The position numbers and the translations under genes were made by a program. A stretch of DNA of 64,000 nt, from assembly GCF_013116825.1 (NCBI RefSeq), contig NZ_JABFNS010000019.1:1-64000 (forward strand), in the 5' to 3' direction. Each line of letters starts with the position of its first letter. Within the stretch, counting starts at the first letter, position 1. The notes beneath the pieces were generated by a model, which was given only the letters and a program-made list of their open reading frames with translations, had not been told where the DNA came from and ran no database searches. Positions 34,698 to 49,409 of the stretch are shown here, in pieces. Source of the stretch: Myxococcus xanthus (GTDB lineage: Bacteria > Myxococcota > Myxococcia > Myxococcales > Myxococcaceae).

Positions 34698-35603
34698 TCA
34701 GTTGACGAGCAGCACCTTGCCCACGCCCCCCTGCTCCGCGAGCTTCTGCGCTTCCTTCACCTGCTCCAGCGGGAAGCGCTTGCTGACGGGGATGACCAGG
34801 TCGCCCCTGGCGACGGCCTGCCCCAGTTGCGTCAGGCGCCGCGAGTCAGGGTGAGAGAGGATGGCGCGCACGGTGATTTGCCGCCCCTTGGCCTCGGGAG
34901 GCTCCCCCACGACGCTGCCCAGGGTGCCTCCGGGCTTCACCTTCTCCAGCACTCGGGCCACCACCTGGCCGCCCACGGTGTCCGCCACCGCGTCCAGCAT
35001 GGGCAGCTTGGAGAACTCGTCCGCGACGTCGAGCGCGAAGACGCCGTCCACGCCCAGCTTCTGCGCCTCCGCCTTCTGGTTGGCGCGCACGCCGGCCAGC
35101 ACCTTCGCGCCCCGGGCCTTCGCCGCGAAGACGGCGGCGCGGCCCACCGCCCCCAGCGCGCCGATGACGAGCACCGTGTCCCCCTTCTTGGGGTTCACCG
35201 CCTCTTCCATCAGTTGCACGCCGGTGAGCGTGACCAGGGGGAGCGCGGCGGCGTCCTTCAGGTCCATGGACTCGGGGACCTTCGCCCAGGACTCCACGGG
35301 CGCGACGACCTTCTCCGCGTAGCCGGCGTTCACCACGCCCATGACGCGGTCACCCGGCTTGAAGTCGCTGACGCCCGGGCCCACCTCCATGACCTCGCCG
35401 GCCACGTCCCGTCCGAGGATGGTGGGGAACTGCACGGGCATCCTCGCCTTCAAGTCCCCACGGCGAATCTTCCAGTCCACGGGGTTGATGCCCGCGGCGG
35501 TGACGCGGACCTTCACCTCGCCCGGCCCCACCTTCGGCTCGGGCATGTCTTGAACGGCGAGCGCATCCACGTCTCCATAGGACTTGAGCACCACGGCTTT
35601 CAT
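34698..35603 (-). CDS. Zinc-independent MDR-family NADPH:quinone-type oxidoreductase
   Basis: A 301-residue medium-chain dehydrogenase/reductase. It starts MKAVVLKSYGDVDALAVQDMPEPKVGPGEV, has GINPVDWKIRRGD and the GRDVAGEV box, and a Rossmann dinucleotide site VLVIGALGAVGRAAVFAAKARGAKVLAG. The zinc-binding Cys/His of alcohol dehydrogenases are absent, as in the quinone-oxidoreductase subfamily. Cytoplasmic; substrate unknown, perhaps enones or quinones. ATG at 35603 gives the family N-terminus. Stands alone, convergent with the exporter. Confidence 0.9.
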   Translation of the reverse strand: MKAVVLKSYGDVDALAVQDMPEPKVGPGEVKVRVTAAGINPVDWKIRRGDLKARMPVQFPTILGRDVAGEVMEVGPGVSDFKPGDRVMGVVNAGYAEKVVAPVESWAKVPESMDLKDAAALPLVTLTGVQLMEEAVNPKKGDTVLVIGALGAVGRAAVFAAKARGAKVLAGVRANQKAEAQKLGVDGVFALDVADEFSKLPMLDAVADTVGGQVVARVLEKVKPGGTLGSVVGEPPEAKGRQITVRAILSHPDSRRLTQLGQAVARGDLVIPVSKRFPLEQVKEAQKLAEQGGVGKVLLVN

Positions 35604-35834
35604 GAGCGCCTCCCAACGCGAAAGAGCTGACGTCGCGCGAAGGGTAATCACCCATGGAGGCCGCCCACCGCGGCGCCTGCCCGGCCCTACCTCCCCCTTG
35701 CTGGAGGAGCGGCCGGCAGGCGGGCTTCACGAGGCAAGGCCGCTCATGGGTTCCGACGGTAGCTTCTCAACGAACCATCTCCAGACACCGCCACCGCCGG
35801 CTGGCCCGCCACCTCTCGGGCGCTGACCGCTCCT

Positions 35835-35867
35835 CCGCGGTGACGGCGGACCGCCTCGTCACCGCGG
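35835..35867 (-). terminator. Strong hairpin at the left edge of the aldolase islet
   Basis: Perfect 11-bp stem CCGCGGTGACG (35835-35845) / CGTCACCGCGG (35857-35867); an alternative inner stem GGCGG-A-CCGCC overlaps it. It lies 6 bp past the stop of the membrane-protein gene on the minus strand. No T run follows; it may be a factor-aided terminator or a boundary structure. The rest of the 269-bp gap up to 35603 shows nothing else. Confidence 0.5.
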
Positions 35868-35872
35868 CCTGC

Positions 35873-36295
35873 TCATGGCGCGCGTCCCTCGCCGAGCGCT
35901 GCACCCACGAGCAGCAAGAGCGTCGAGCCCAGCTCGCCGACGACGAGCAGCGCGACCCCTGGCCCCGTCACGAGGTTGCGCTGCGTGAACATCGTGCGCT
36001 CGGTCCGGCGCATACCGTGGAATGCGTACACCACGAGGGTCACTACGAAATAGAAGTACGCCGTCCAGAACGCTCCCCGGTTGAGCGGGGCAGGGAACGC
36101 GCTCGCTGCCGCGAGATGACCGAGCACCAACGTCGCGCTCGCGTAGAGGAGCGACGCGCGATGCAAGATGTCGACGTACATCGGGGCGCGTCGTTCGGGA
36201 CTGCGCACCATCGCGCGCCACTTCCAGACACCGGAAGCCATCCCCACCGCGAGCAAGGCGCCCGCGGCAAGGATGGAGGTTCCCTCCATGCTCAT
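35873..36295 (-). CDS. Small four-helix membrane protein of the aldolase operon
   Basis: A 140-residue hydrophobic protein with about four membrane helices (ILAAGALLAVGMASGVWKW; LLYASATLVLGHLAAASAF; AFWTAYFYFVVTLVVYAFHGM; GVALLVVGELGSTLLLLVGAAL). Not assigned to a family. Its ATG overlaps the stop of the DHDPS-type lyase gene (ATGA, 36292-36295), so it is translated with it. A role as small transporter subunit or membrane partner for the pathway is inference. Confidence 0.75.
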   Translation of the reverse strand: MSMEGTSILAAGALLAVGMASGVWKWRAMVRSPERRAPMYVDILHRASLLYASATLVLGHLAAASAFPAPLNRGAFWTAYFYFVVTLVVYAFHGMRRTERTMFTQRNLVTGPGVALLVVGELGSTLLLLVGAALGEGRAP

Positions 36296-37185
36296 TGGCC
36301 GGGAATCACTTCGAGCCCGACGAGGATTCGACGGAGCTCCTCGACACGCTCAGCAGGGAGCGCCTGCATGGGCGCGCGAAGCGGCCCGACAGACATCCCC
36401 TGCAGCTCGAGCGCCGCCGAGATTGCGCGCGGGAGGCCGTGAGCGACGATGAATTGCAGGAAAGGAAGCTGCCGATAGAAGCTCTGACGCGCCGCCGCGA
36501 CGTCACCCCGCTGGATGGCGTCGTAGAGCTCGATGTTGAGCTTCGGGATGATGTGGGGCGCCGCGGTGCACCAGCCGCGCGCACCGGCCACGAAGGCGGC
36601 CAACGCGAGCGGGTTGCTCCCATTGTAGAACGCGACATCCTCTCCGCAGAGCTGGACGAGGCGCTGCATGCGGTTCACGTCGCCGGTGCTCTCCTTGACC
36701 ATCGTGACGTTCGGAATCTTCAGTAGCCGCGCGATGACGTCGGGGCTCAGGTCGAGGCCACCCGTTGCGGGGTTGTTGTAGACCGCGATGGGGATAGCGA
36801 TGCTCTTCGCCACCGTGTCGTAGTGGGTGATGATCTCGGCGTCGCTCAGCTTCCAGTAGCTCATCGGGATGATCATCACCGCGCTGGCACCGAGCTTCTC
36901 GGCGTGCTTCGCGTGGTGGACGGTGCGCTCGGTGGTGAGGCTCGAAACGCCGACGAGCGTGGGGACGCGCCCGGCAACCCGCTTGATGACGAGCTCCGCG
37001 ACCTGCTCCCGTTCGTCGTCGGAGAGGTACGGCAGCACGCCGGTGCTGCCGAGCGGCGCGATGGCGTGGACACCCGCCTTCACCATGTCGTCAACGATTT
37101 TGCCGAGGAGCACCTCGTCGACACGTCCCTTCGACGTGAACGGCGTGATGGGGTACGCGACGATACCGCGAAGCAGCGCGCTCAT
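36292..37185 (-). CDS. Dihydrodipicolinate synthase/N-acetylneuraminate lyase family aldolase
   Basis: A 297-residue class I (Schiff-base) aldolase or lyase. The YPITPF start, the GSTG motif at 47-50 (GTTGE in true DapA), Tyr136 in VYNNPATGG and the Schiff-base Lys164 in VTMVKESTGD are all present, so it should be active on a pyruvate- or 2-oxo-acid-type substrate. It is unlikely to be the lysine-pathway DapA given the motif change and its aldolase neighbour. ATG at 37185 has GAGGGGGG upstream. The gene uses codons such as CTT, GGT, AAA, GTT and CGT early on, less biased than neighbours, suggesting transfer. Confidence 0.88.
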   Translation of the reverse strand: MSALLRGIVAYPITPFTSKGRVDEVLLGKIVDDMVKAGVHAIAPLGSTGVLPYLSDDEREQVAELVIKRVAGRVPTLVGVSSLTTERTVHHAKHAEKLGASAVMIIPMSYWKLSDAEIITHYDTVAKSIAIPIAVYNNPATGGLDLSPDVIARLLKIPNVTMVKESTGDVNRMQRLVQLCGEDVAFYNGSNPLALAAFVAGARGWCTAAPHIIPKLNIELYDAIQRGDVAAARQSFYRQLPFLQFIVAHGLPRAISAALELQGMSVGPLRAPMQALPAERVEELRRILVGLEVIPGQ

Positions 37186-37244
37186 CGTGCCCCCCTCGCC
37201 GCCCCGTGGCTCATCTCGATGTCGGTGTAACGGTTCTCCGTCAT
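37182..37244 (-). CDS. Possible 20-residue leader peptide ORF upstream of the lyase
   Basis: ATG at 37244 with GGAG 8 nt upstream opens a 20-codon frame (MTENRYTDIEMSHGAARGAR) whose TGA overlaps the lyase ATG as ATGA. It could couple translation of the lyase or simply be chance; no function can be assigned. Confidence 0.35.
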   Translation of the reverse strand: MTENRYTDIEMSHGAARGAR

Positions 37245-37270
37245 GTTGGTCTCCAAGTGTGCTGTGCGCG

Positions 37271-37349
37271 TCGTTGCGCACGGTTCGTTCGTGTACCGCG
37301 CGACTGGACCCTCGACGACCTCCAGAAGAAAGAGAACGAAGGGTCCAGT
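37271..37349 (-). promoter_or_regulatory. Promoter/operator block of the lyase, shared with the aldolase
   Basis: Contains TCGTTGCGCA (37271-37280), GTGTA (37291-37295), ACTGGACCC (37303-37311), TCCAGAA (37321-37327) and GGGTCCAGT (37341-37349). The outer ACTGGACCC/GGGTCCAGT pair is a perfect inverted repeat with starts 38 bp apart. The same parts, from GTGTA to the last with identical spacing, recur upstream of the aldolase gene. Likely recognition site of one regulator plus the core promoter; the regulator is not in the window. Confidence 0.6.
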
Positions 37350-37365
37350 TTTGCGTGCATGCGGC

Positions 37366-38148
37366 TCAAGCCAGGGCGTCCCCGTGCTTCTTCAACACTC
37401 GGCGCGCGAAGTAGGCGAACGTGATCGCGCTGCGCGTGGGCCGCAAGATCCAGTCGTGCGCCTCCTTTCCCAACTTCTCCGGTATGGGCTTGATGTCGCC
37501 AGCCGCGGAGGCGAGGAGTTGCAAGCGCGCCGCCCGCTCGAAGAGCTCGGCCAGCACGCACGCCTGCTCGATGCTGTCGCCGGCCACCAGTTGACCGTGA
37601 TGGGAGAGGAGGAGCGCGCGCTTGGAGCCGAGCGCCTTGGAGATGAGCTCGCCCTCCTCGTTGCCGACGGGTACCCCCGGCCAGTCTTTCAGGAAGGCGC
37701 AGTCATCGAAGAGGGGGCACATATCCATGTGCGAGACCTGCAAGGGGACCTCGAGCATGGAGAGCGCGACAATGTGCGTCGGGTGCGTGTGGATGATGCA
37801 GTTGACGTCGGGCCGCGCCTCGTAGACCCAGCTGTGGAAGCGGTTCGCCGGGTTGGCCATCCCTTTGCCTTCGAGGACCTCGAGGTCGCTGTTGACGAGC
37901 AGGAGGTTCGACGCGGTGATTTCGTCGAACCCAAGGCCCAACTGCTGCGTGTAGTAGGTGCCGGGCTCCGTAGCGCGGGCGGTGATCTGCCCGGCCAACC
38001 CCGAGTCGTGACCGCCCTCGAACAAGATCCGGCAGGTCAGCGCCAGCTTCTGACGCACGGTCCAGCCACCCTGGCCGAAGGTGGTGTCCATCTGCTTCGT
38101 CGCTTTTCCGACCAGCTCCTCCTTCGTCTGCGTAAAGGTCTTCGACAT
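37366..38148 (-). CDS. Class II aldolase/adducin-family protein
   Basis: A 260-residue class II (zinc) aldolase-family protein. The zinc ligands are in IIHTHPTH (His120, His122; the motif ends at His125) and LLSHHGQL (His183/184), and SGLAGQITAR near residue 50 corresponds to the substrate-phosphate or carboxylate-binding turn. Family members cleave or decarboxylate sugar-like acids and phosphates; the substrate here is unknown. ATG at 38148 follows AGGAGC. It lies 180 bp upstream of the DHDPS-type lyase on the same strand; each has its own copy of a common promoter block, so they form a regulon for one catabolic route. Confidence 0.88.
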   Translation of the reverse strand: MSKTFTQTKEELVGKATKQMDTTFGQGGWTVRQKLALTCRILFEGGHDSGLAGQITARATEPGTYYTQQLGLGFDEITASNLLLVNSDLEVLEGKGMANPANRFHSWVYEARPDVNCIIHTHPTHIVALSMLEVPLQVSHMDMCPLFDDCAFLKDWPGVPVGNEEGELISKALGSKRALLLSHHGQLVAGDSIEQACVLAELFERAARLQLLASAAGDIKPIPEKLGKEAHDWILRPTRSAITFAYFARRVLKKHGDALA

Positions 38149-38176
38149 CTCAGCTCCTCGTTCGTGTGGGTACCCG

Positions 38177-38251
38177 TCGTTACGCAACACGGGTGTAAGG
38201 GCCTACTGGACCCCTTGCATCATCCAGAAATGAAACGACTACGGGACCAGT
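38177..38251 (-). promoter_or_regulatory. Promoter/operator block of the aldolase, shared with the lyase
   Basis: Contains TCGTTACGCA (38177-38186), GTGTA (38193-38197), ACTGGACCC (38205-38213), TCCAGAA (38223-38229) and GGGACCAGT (38243-38251). Offsets from ACTGGACCC (-12, +18, +38) are the same as in the block at 37271-37349; only the first element is shifted by 4 bp, and one half-site base differs. Confidence 0.6.
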
Positions 38252-38406
38252 TGGCCGAGCCCAGGAAGGGTGCTCGCGAGGACCGCGCCGACGAGGGCGC
38301 GCGCCGCGGTGCGCGGCGGAGAAATGATGATCGCAAACGAGCCGGCGACGTTCCGCCCAGCAAGCGCGACGACGCGGTGCAGAGCATCCTCCAGCTCCGA
38401 GGTCAT
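38239..38406 (-). other. 55-codon ORF or gene fragment at the right edge of the aldolase islet
   Basis: Reads MTSELEDALHRVVALAGRN and ends STLPGLGQLVP. Not recognised. Its stop overlaps the operator half-site at 38243-38251 and its start overlaps the ankyrin remnant on the other strand, so it may be the tail of a lost gene carried in with the islet rather than a working gene. Confidence 0.3.
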
Positions 38407-38521
38407 CGAGCTGCTGCTGACGGGCGCCGCCGATGCGCGGCTGCGCAACGCGGACGGAGAGAGCGCGGCGGACCGTGCCCGCCAGCAAGGCCACACGAAG
38501 CTGGCGGAGCGGCTGAGCTGA
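38399..38521 (+). pseudogene. C-terminal remnant of an ankyrin-repeat protein
   Basis: The plus-strand frame ending at TGA 38519-38521 gives a clear last ankyrin repeat: EVIELLLTGAADARLRNADG then ESAADRARQQGHTKLAERLS. Homology begins abruptly at about 38399; the sequence to its left in the same frame is not ankyrin-like. The 5' part of the gene is therefore missing, at exactly the point where the aldolase islet begins. Region 38149-38632 holds no intact gene. Confidence 0.65.
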
Positions 38522-38632
38522 GCCTCTCCCCTCCAGCCGGGCCCTGAGCGCGAAAGGCGCCGGAGCGTCACGGGGACAGCCCCCGGCGCCCTTCCACTGC
38601 ACGGACGCCGGGATGCTTCGCGAGGGACGCGC

Positions 38633-40615
38633 TCAGTTGGTGGAGCGCGTCGCCGCGTCCGGATGCACGCCGCCGGTAGGCGCCTCCGTCTCGCGCGGCA
38701 GCCAGACGTGGAACGTAGAACCTCCGCCCGCCACCCCCGGAGACTCCACCCAGATACGGCCGCCGTGCTGCTCCACGATGCCCTGGCTGATGGTGAGCCC
38801 CAGGCCCAGGCCGCCGTACTTGCTGCCGTGCGCGCGGCCGAAGCGCTCGAAGATGAGCGCCTGCTTCTCCTTGGGGATTCCCACGCCGGTGTCCGTCACC
38901 GACAGGTGGACGCCCTCGTCGCGCTCCCCCTGCACCCGCACCCACACGGGCCCGCCCTCGGGCGAGTAGCGCAGCGCATTGGACAGCAGGTTCGTGAGCA
39001 CCTGGTCCAACCGGCCCCGGTCCCACGTCCCCTCGAGCTGCTCCGACGCCTCGACGTGGATTTCATGGCCTTGCGACAACACCGCCATGCGGTCCCGCGT
39101 CTCGTGCACCAGATGGCTCAAGTCAAACCGCTCCAGCTCCAACGACAGGCGCCCCGCCTGGAGCCGGCTGATGTCCAGCAGGTCCTCCACCAGCTTGGCC
39201 ATCCGGTCGATTTGCCGGTTGATGATTTTGAGCGACTTGCCCGGCCCGGCCTCTGTCTCACCGCCCAGCTTCAGCAGCGCCAGGTGCGCGTGGCCCTTGG
39301 CCGCGGCCAGCGGCGTGCGCAGCTCGTGGCTGGCCGCCGCGAGGAAGGAGTCCTTCGCCTCGCTGGCCAGCCGCAGCGCCGTCTCCGCCCGCTGCCGCTC
39401 GGTGATGTCGCGCGCCACGGAGATGAAGCGCCCGGGGCCGCCGTCCGCCGCCACGTACTGGAGCACCACCTCCACCGGCACCTCCGAGCCATCCCGCCTG
39501 CGGTGGCTGGTGGAGTACGTCTGGCTGGGCAACGTGCCGCTCACCAGCGGCGCCAGCAGCTTGCGGAAGCCGGCCTCGTCGAAGGCGCTCTCTACCTCCA
39601 GCACCGACAGGCCCACCAGCTCCTCGGTGCTGCTGGCCAGCTGCTTGGCCGCGCCCGCGTTGGCGTAGGTGAGCGTCAGCGAGTCCGGGGAGAACATGAG
39701 GACGCAGTCCAGCGTCGCGTCCAGCGTCGCCTTGAAGCGCCCCAGCGCCTCCTCCGCCCGGCGCTTGTCGTCGATGTCCGTGGCCACGGCAATCCAGCCG
39801 GCCAGCAGGCCATTCTCGTCCCGCTCCGGCACCGCGCGCGCCAGGTGCCAGCGGTACACACCGTCGAAGCGGCGCAGGCGGAACTCGCGCTCCACGCGCT
39901 GGCCCATGCGGATGGCCTGCACCCACGCGGCGCGCATGGCCTCGCGGTCCACCGGGTGGACGAACTCCAGGAAGGTGTTGAGCGACAGCGGCTGGTCCGC
40001 TTGGATGCCCGTGTAGTCCCGCGCGGCGCGGTTGGCGTAGGTGAAGCTGCCGTCCGAGCGCGCCGCCCACATCACCTCCGGCAAGGACTCCGTGAGCCGC
40101 AGGTGGCGCAGCTCGCTCTGCCGCTCCAGCGCCTCGCGCTCGCGCTGCCGGAGCAGCACCGCCTGCCGCTGAATCTGCTGCTCCTTCAGGAACAGGTCCA
40201 CGAAGACGCTGACCTTGGAGCGGAGGATCTCCGGGTCGAAGGGCTTGAGCAGGTAGTCCACCGCGCCGTGCGCGTAGCCCTTGAAGACGTGGGCCGCGTC
40301 GCGGCTGAGCGCGGTGAGGAAGATGATGGGGATGGTGCGCGTGCGCTCGCGCTGCTTGATGAGCGTGGCCGTCTGGAAGCCGTCCAGCCCCGGCATCTGC
40401 ACGTCCATCAGGATGACGGCGAAGTCGCGCTGGAGCAGGAACTTGAGGGCCTCCTCACCGCTGGTGGCCTTCACCAACTCCTGCCCGAGCGGCTCGAGAA
40501 TGGCCTCGAGCGCGAGCAGGTTGGACGGATGGTCGTCCACCATCAGGATGCTCGCCCGGGACTGGGAAGCCCTTTCCTGGTTGCGGTCCGCGGAGATGTG
40601 TTCGCTAGGCGTCAT
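38633..40615 (-). CDS. Response regulator-PAS-PAS-histidine kinase hybrid
   Basis: A 660-residue soluble kinase. Order: receiver (residues about 22-140, phospho-Asp71 in [11 protein letters not shown]), a linker coiled coil, PAS (about 175-300) with its PAC segment, a second PAS (about 305-420), HisKA with His430 in [19 protein letters not shown], and HATPase_c ([38 protein letters not shown]). An N-terminal receiver makes it a phosphorelay input kinase. It lies 122 bp downstream of the giant poly-HAMP kinase, same strand, which itself ends in three receivers; a relay between them is plausible. ATG at 40615 ([10 protein letters not shown]). Confidence 0.92.
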   Translation of the reverse strand: MTPSEHISADRNQERASQSRASILMVDDHPSNLLALEAILEPLGQELVKATSGEEALKFLLQRDFAVILMDVQMPGLDGFQTATLIKQRERTRTIPIIFLTALSRDAAHVFKGYAHGAVDYLLKPFDPEILRSKVSVFVDLFLKEQQIQRQAVLLRQREREALERQSELRHLRLTESLPEVMWAARSDGSFTYANRAARDYTGIQADQPLSLNTFLEFVHPVDREAMRAAWVQAIRMGQRVEREFRLRRFDGVYRWHLARAVPERDENGLLAGWIAVATDIDDKRRAEEALGRFKATLDATLDCVLMFSPDSLTLTYANAGAAKQLASSTEELVGLSVLEVESAFDEAGFRKLLAPLVSGTLPSQTYSTSHRRRDGSEVPVEVVLQYVAADGGPGRFISVARDITERQRAETALRLASEAKDSFLAAASHELRTPLAAAKGHAHLALLKLGGETEAGPGKSLKIINRQIDRMAKLVEDLLDISRLQAGRLSLELERFDLSHLVHETRDRMAVLSQGHEIHVEASEQLEGTWDRGRLDQVLTNLLSNALRYSPEGGPVWVRVQGERDEGVHLSVTDTGVGIPKEKQALIFERFGRAHGSKYGGLGLGLTISQGIVEQHGGRIWVESPGVAGGGSTFHVWLPRETEAPTGGVHPDAATRSTN

Positions 40616-40672
40616 TGAAGTCGGCGGATGAATCTGCCCCGGTCCCACCTGCTCTCGAGGTGGAAGAGGCTA

Positions 40673-40713
40673 GGCGCCCCCCCGACCGGACCCAAGTCCG
40701 GAAGAGAGGCGCC
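40673..40713 (-). terminator. Nested hairpin after the poly-HAMP kinase gene
   Basis: GGCGCC (40673-40678) and GGCGCC (40708-40713) flank an inner stem CCGGAC-CCAA-GTCCGG (40686-40701). It sits 25 bp past the stop at 40738 and before the next kinase; it could terminate or attenuate read-through. Confidence 0.4.
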
Positions 40714-40737
40714 GTACGGTAACCATCACTCAGCGAA

Positions 40738-48174
<7,437 letters not shown>

Positions 48175-48373
48175 GCGAGAAACCTCTGATCGGGATGAAC
48201 GCTGCTGGCTGCGCTGAGCGGCGCCCGGGCTGGGGCGAATCTCCAGGGAGTTCGCGGGCTTGTCGATTCAATGCAGGCCCCGCGGAACCCTGAACGTTCG
48301 CCAATGAACGCAGCGGTTCGGAGGCCCGGACCGCCCGTGAAAGGCACCCGGCGCCGCACCTCCTACCAACATC

Positions 48374-49258
48374 TCAGGGGGCAGGGGCCGTGCACGGAAA
48401 TCCGTCGCAGCCGTGCACATAGAGGGGCCGCCCGAGGAGCCTCCGGGCAGGCGCTCCTGGCGGGCGCTGCGCCGGCTCGTACCGGGCGGTCTGGAGATCC
48501 ACCGCGAAAGCCTGCTCGGCCCCCTGGGCGCAGGCGATCAGGACGCGCTCGGGGCGCTCGAGCCACCACAAATCCGCTGCTTCACACGGCAACTCCACGG
48601 GGAGTGGAGTGAGGGTTCGCGCTTCGTAGAATCGGAGCGAGGCCTCGTCGAGCACGGCGGCGAAGGTGCCCTCCGCGCCCACGGACAGCCGTGCTTCCGC
48701 CCCGGATACCGGCACCTGTCCCAGCACCGCTCCGTCAGGCGCCACCGAGACGAGCTGCCCCTCCGCGTCGAGCGCCAGCACCCCGGCCCCGTGGCTGACG
48801 AGTGATACGGGGGAGAAGTCGCCCATGCGCATGGGCTCGGCCCCGTCGTCGCGCCAGAGCTGTCCGGCCTGCGACCACCAGAGGCGATTCTCCCGGTCGA
48901 AGGTGACGGCGCGTACGCCCGCCAGGGGGAGCCGCCGGGAGCCCTCCGGCAGGGTGCAGACCGCCATGGCCTGGGCGCCGTAGACGGCGGCACGCGATGC
49001 ATCCGGCGAGACGGCCCAGCCCAGCAGGGGGCGTTGCAGGAGACGGGCGAGACAGTGGTTCAGCGCGCCGAAGTGCGGATCCGAGGTGGGCGCGGAGATG
49101 AGGTAGGGCAGGCTGGTGGTGGCGACGTAGACGAGCAACCCGAGCGCGGCGGCGGTGGCCACGGTGAGCGGCCATGGGCCGGCTCGGCGCAGGCGAGCCT
49201 CCTTCGCGGAAGCGCGCGCCGCCTTGCCTCCTGACACCGGACTCTCGCGTCCACTCAC
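48374..49258 (-). CDS. Membrane-anchored beta-propeller-like protein, unknown
   Basis: A 294-residue protein with a 30-residue basic N-terminus, one membrane segment (LTVATAAALGLLVYVATTSLPYLI) and a periplasmic domain of short beta repeats (GVRAVTFDRENRLWWSQAGQLWR; GVLALDAEGQLVSVAPDGAVLG) that looks like a small propeller. Three Cys pairs are possible, including HGCDGFPC at the C-terminus. No family recognised. GTG at 49258 is used. The 199-bp gap to the giant kinase gene downstream shows no other feature. Confidence 0.7.
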   Translation of the reverse strand: MSGRESPVSGGKAARASAKEARLRRAGPWPLTVATAAALGLLVYVATTSLPYLISAPTSDPHFGALNHCLARLLQRPLLGWAVSPDASRAAVYGAQAMAVCTLPEGSRRLPLAGVRAVTFDRENRLWWSQAGQLWRDDGAEPMRMGDFSPVSLVSHGAGVLALDAEGQLVSVAPDGAVLGQVPVSGAEARLSVGAEGTFAAVLDEASLRFYEARTLTPLPVELPCEAADLWWLERPERVLIACAQGAEQAFAVDLQTARYEPAQRPPGAPARRLLGRPLYVHGCDGFPCTAPAP

Positions 49259-49409
49259 GGCGGCTCCTCGCGGCGGTGTTCCTGACCTTGCCGGGTGGTG
49301 GTGTCAACAGCGGCCCGGCGCCACGTCCCAGTTCGTTTCCCCACGACAGCACAGAACGGGACCGAAGGGTGGCCGTGCCATGCTGTTCTGGAGGGGAGAC
49401 AACGCACGC

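Noticed and set aside
36292-37185. Lysine-pathway dapA
   Set aside because: The GTTGE motif reads GSTGV and the gene sits with a class II aldolase and its operator, so a catabolic lyase is likelier.
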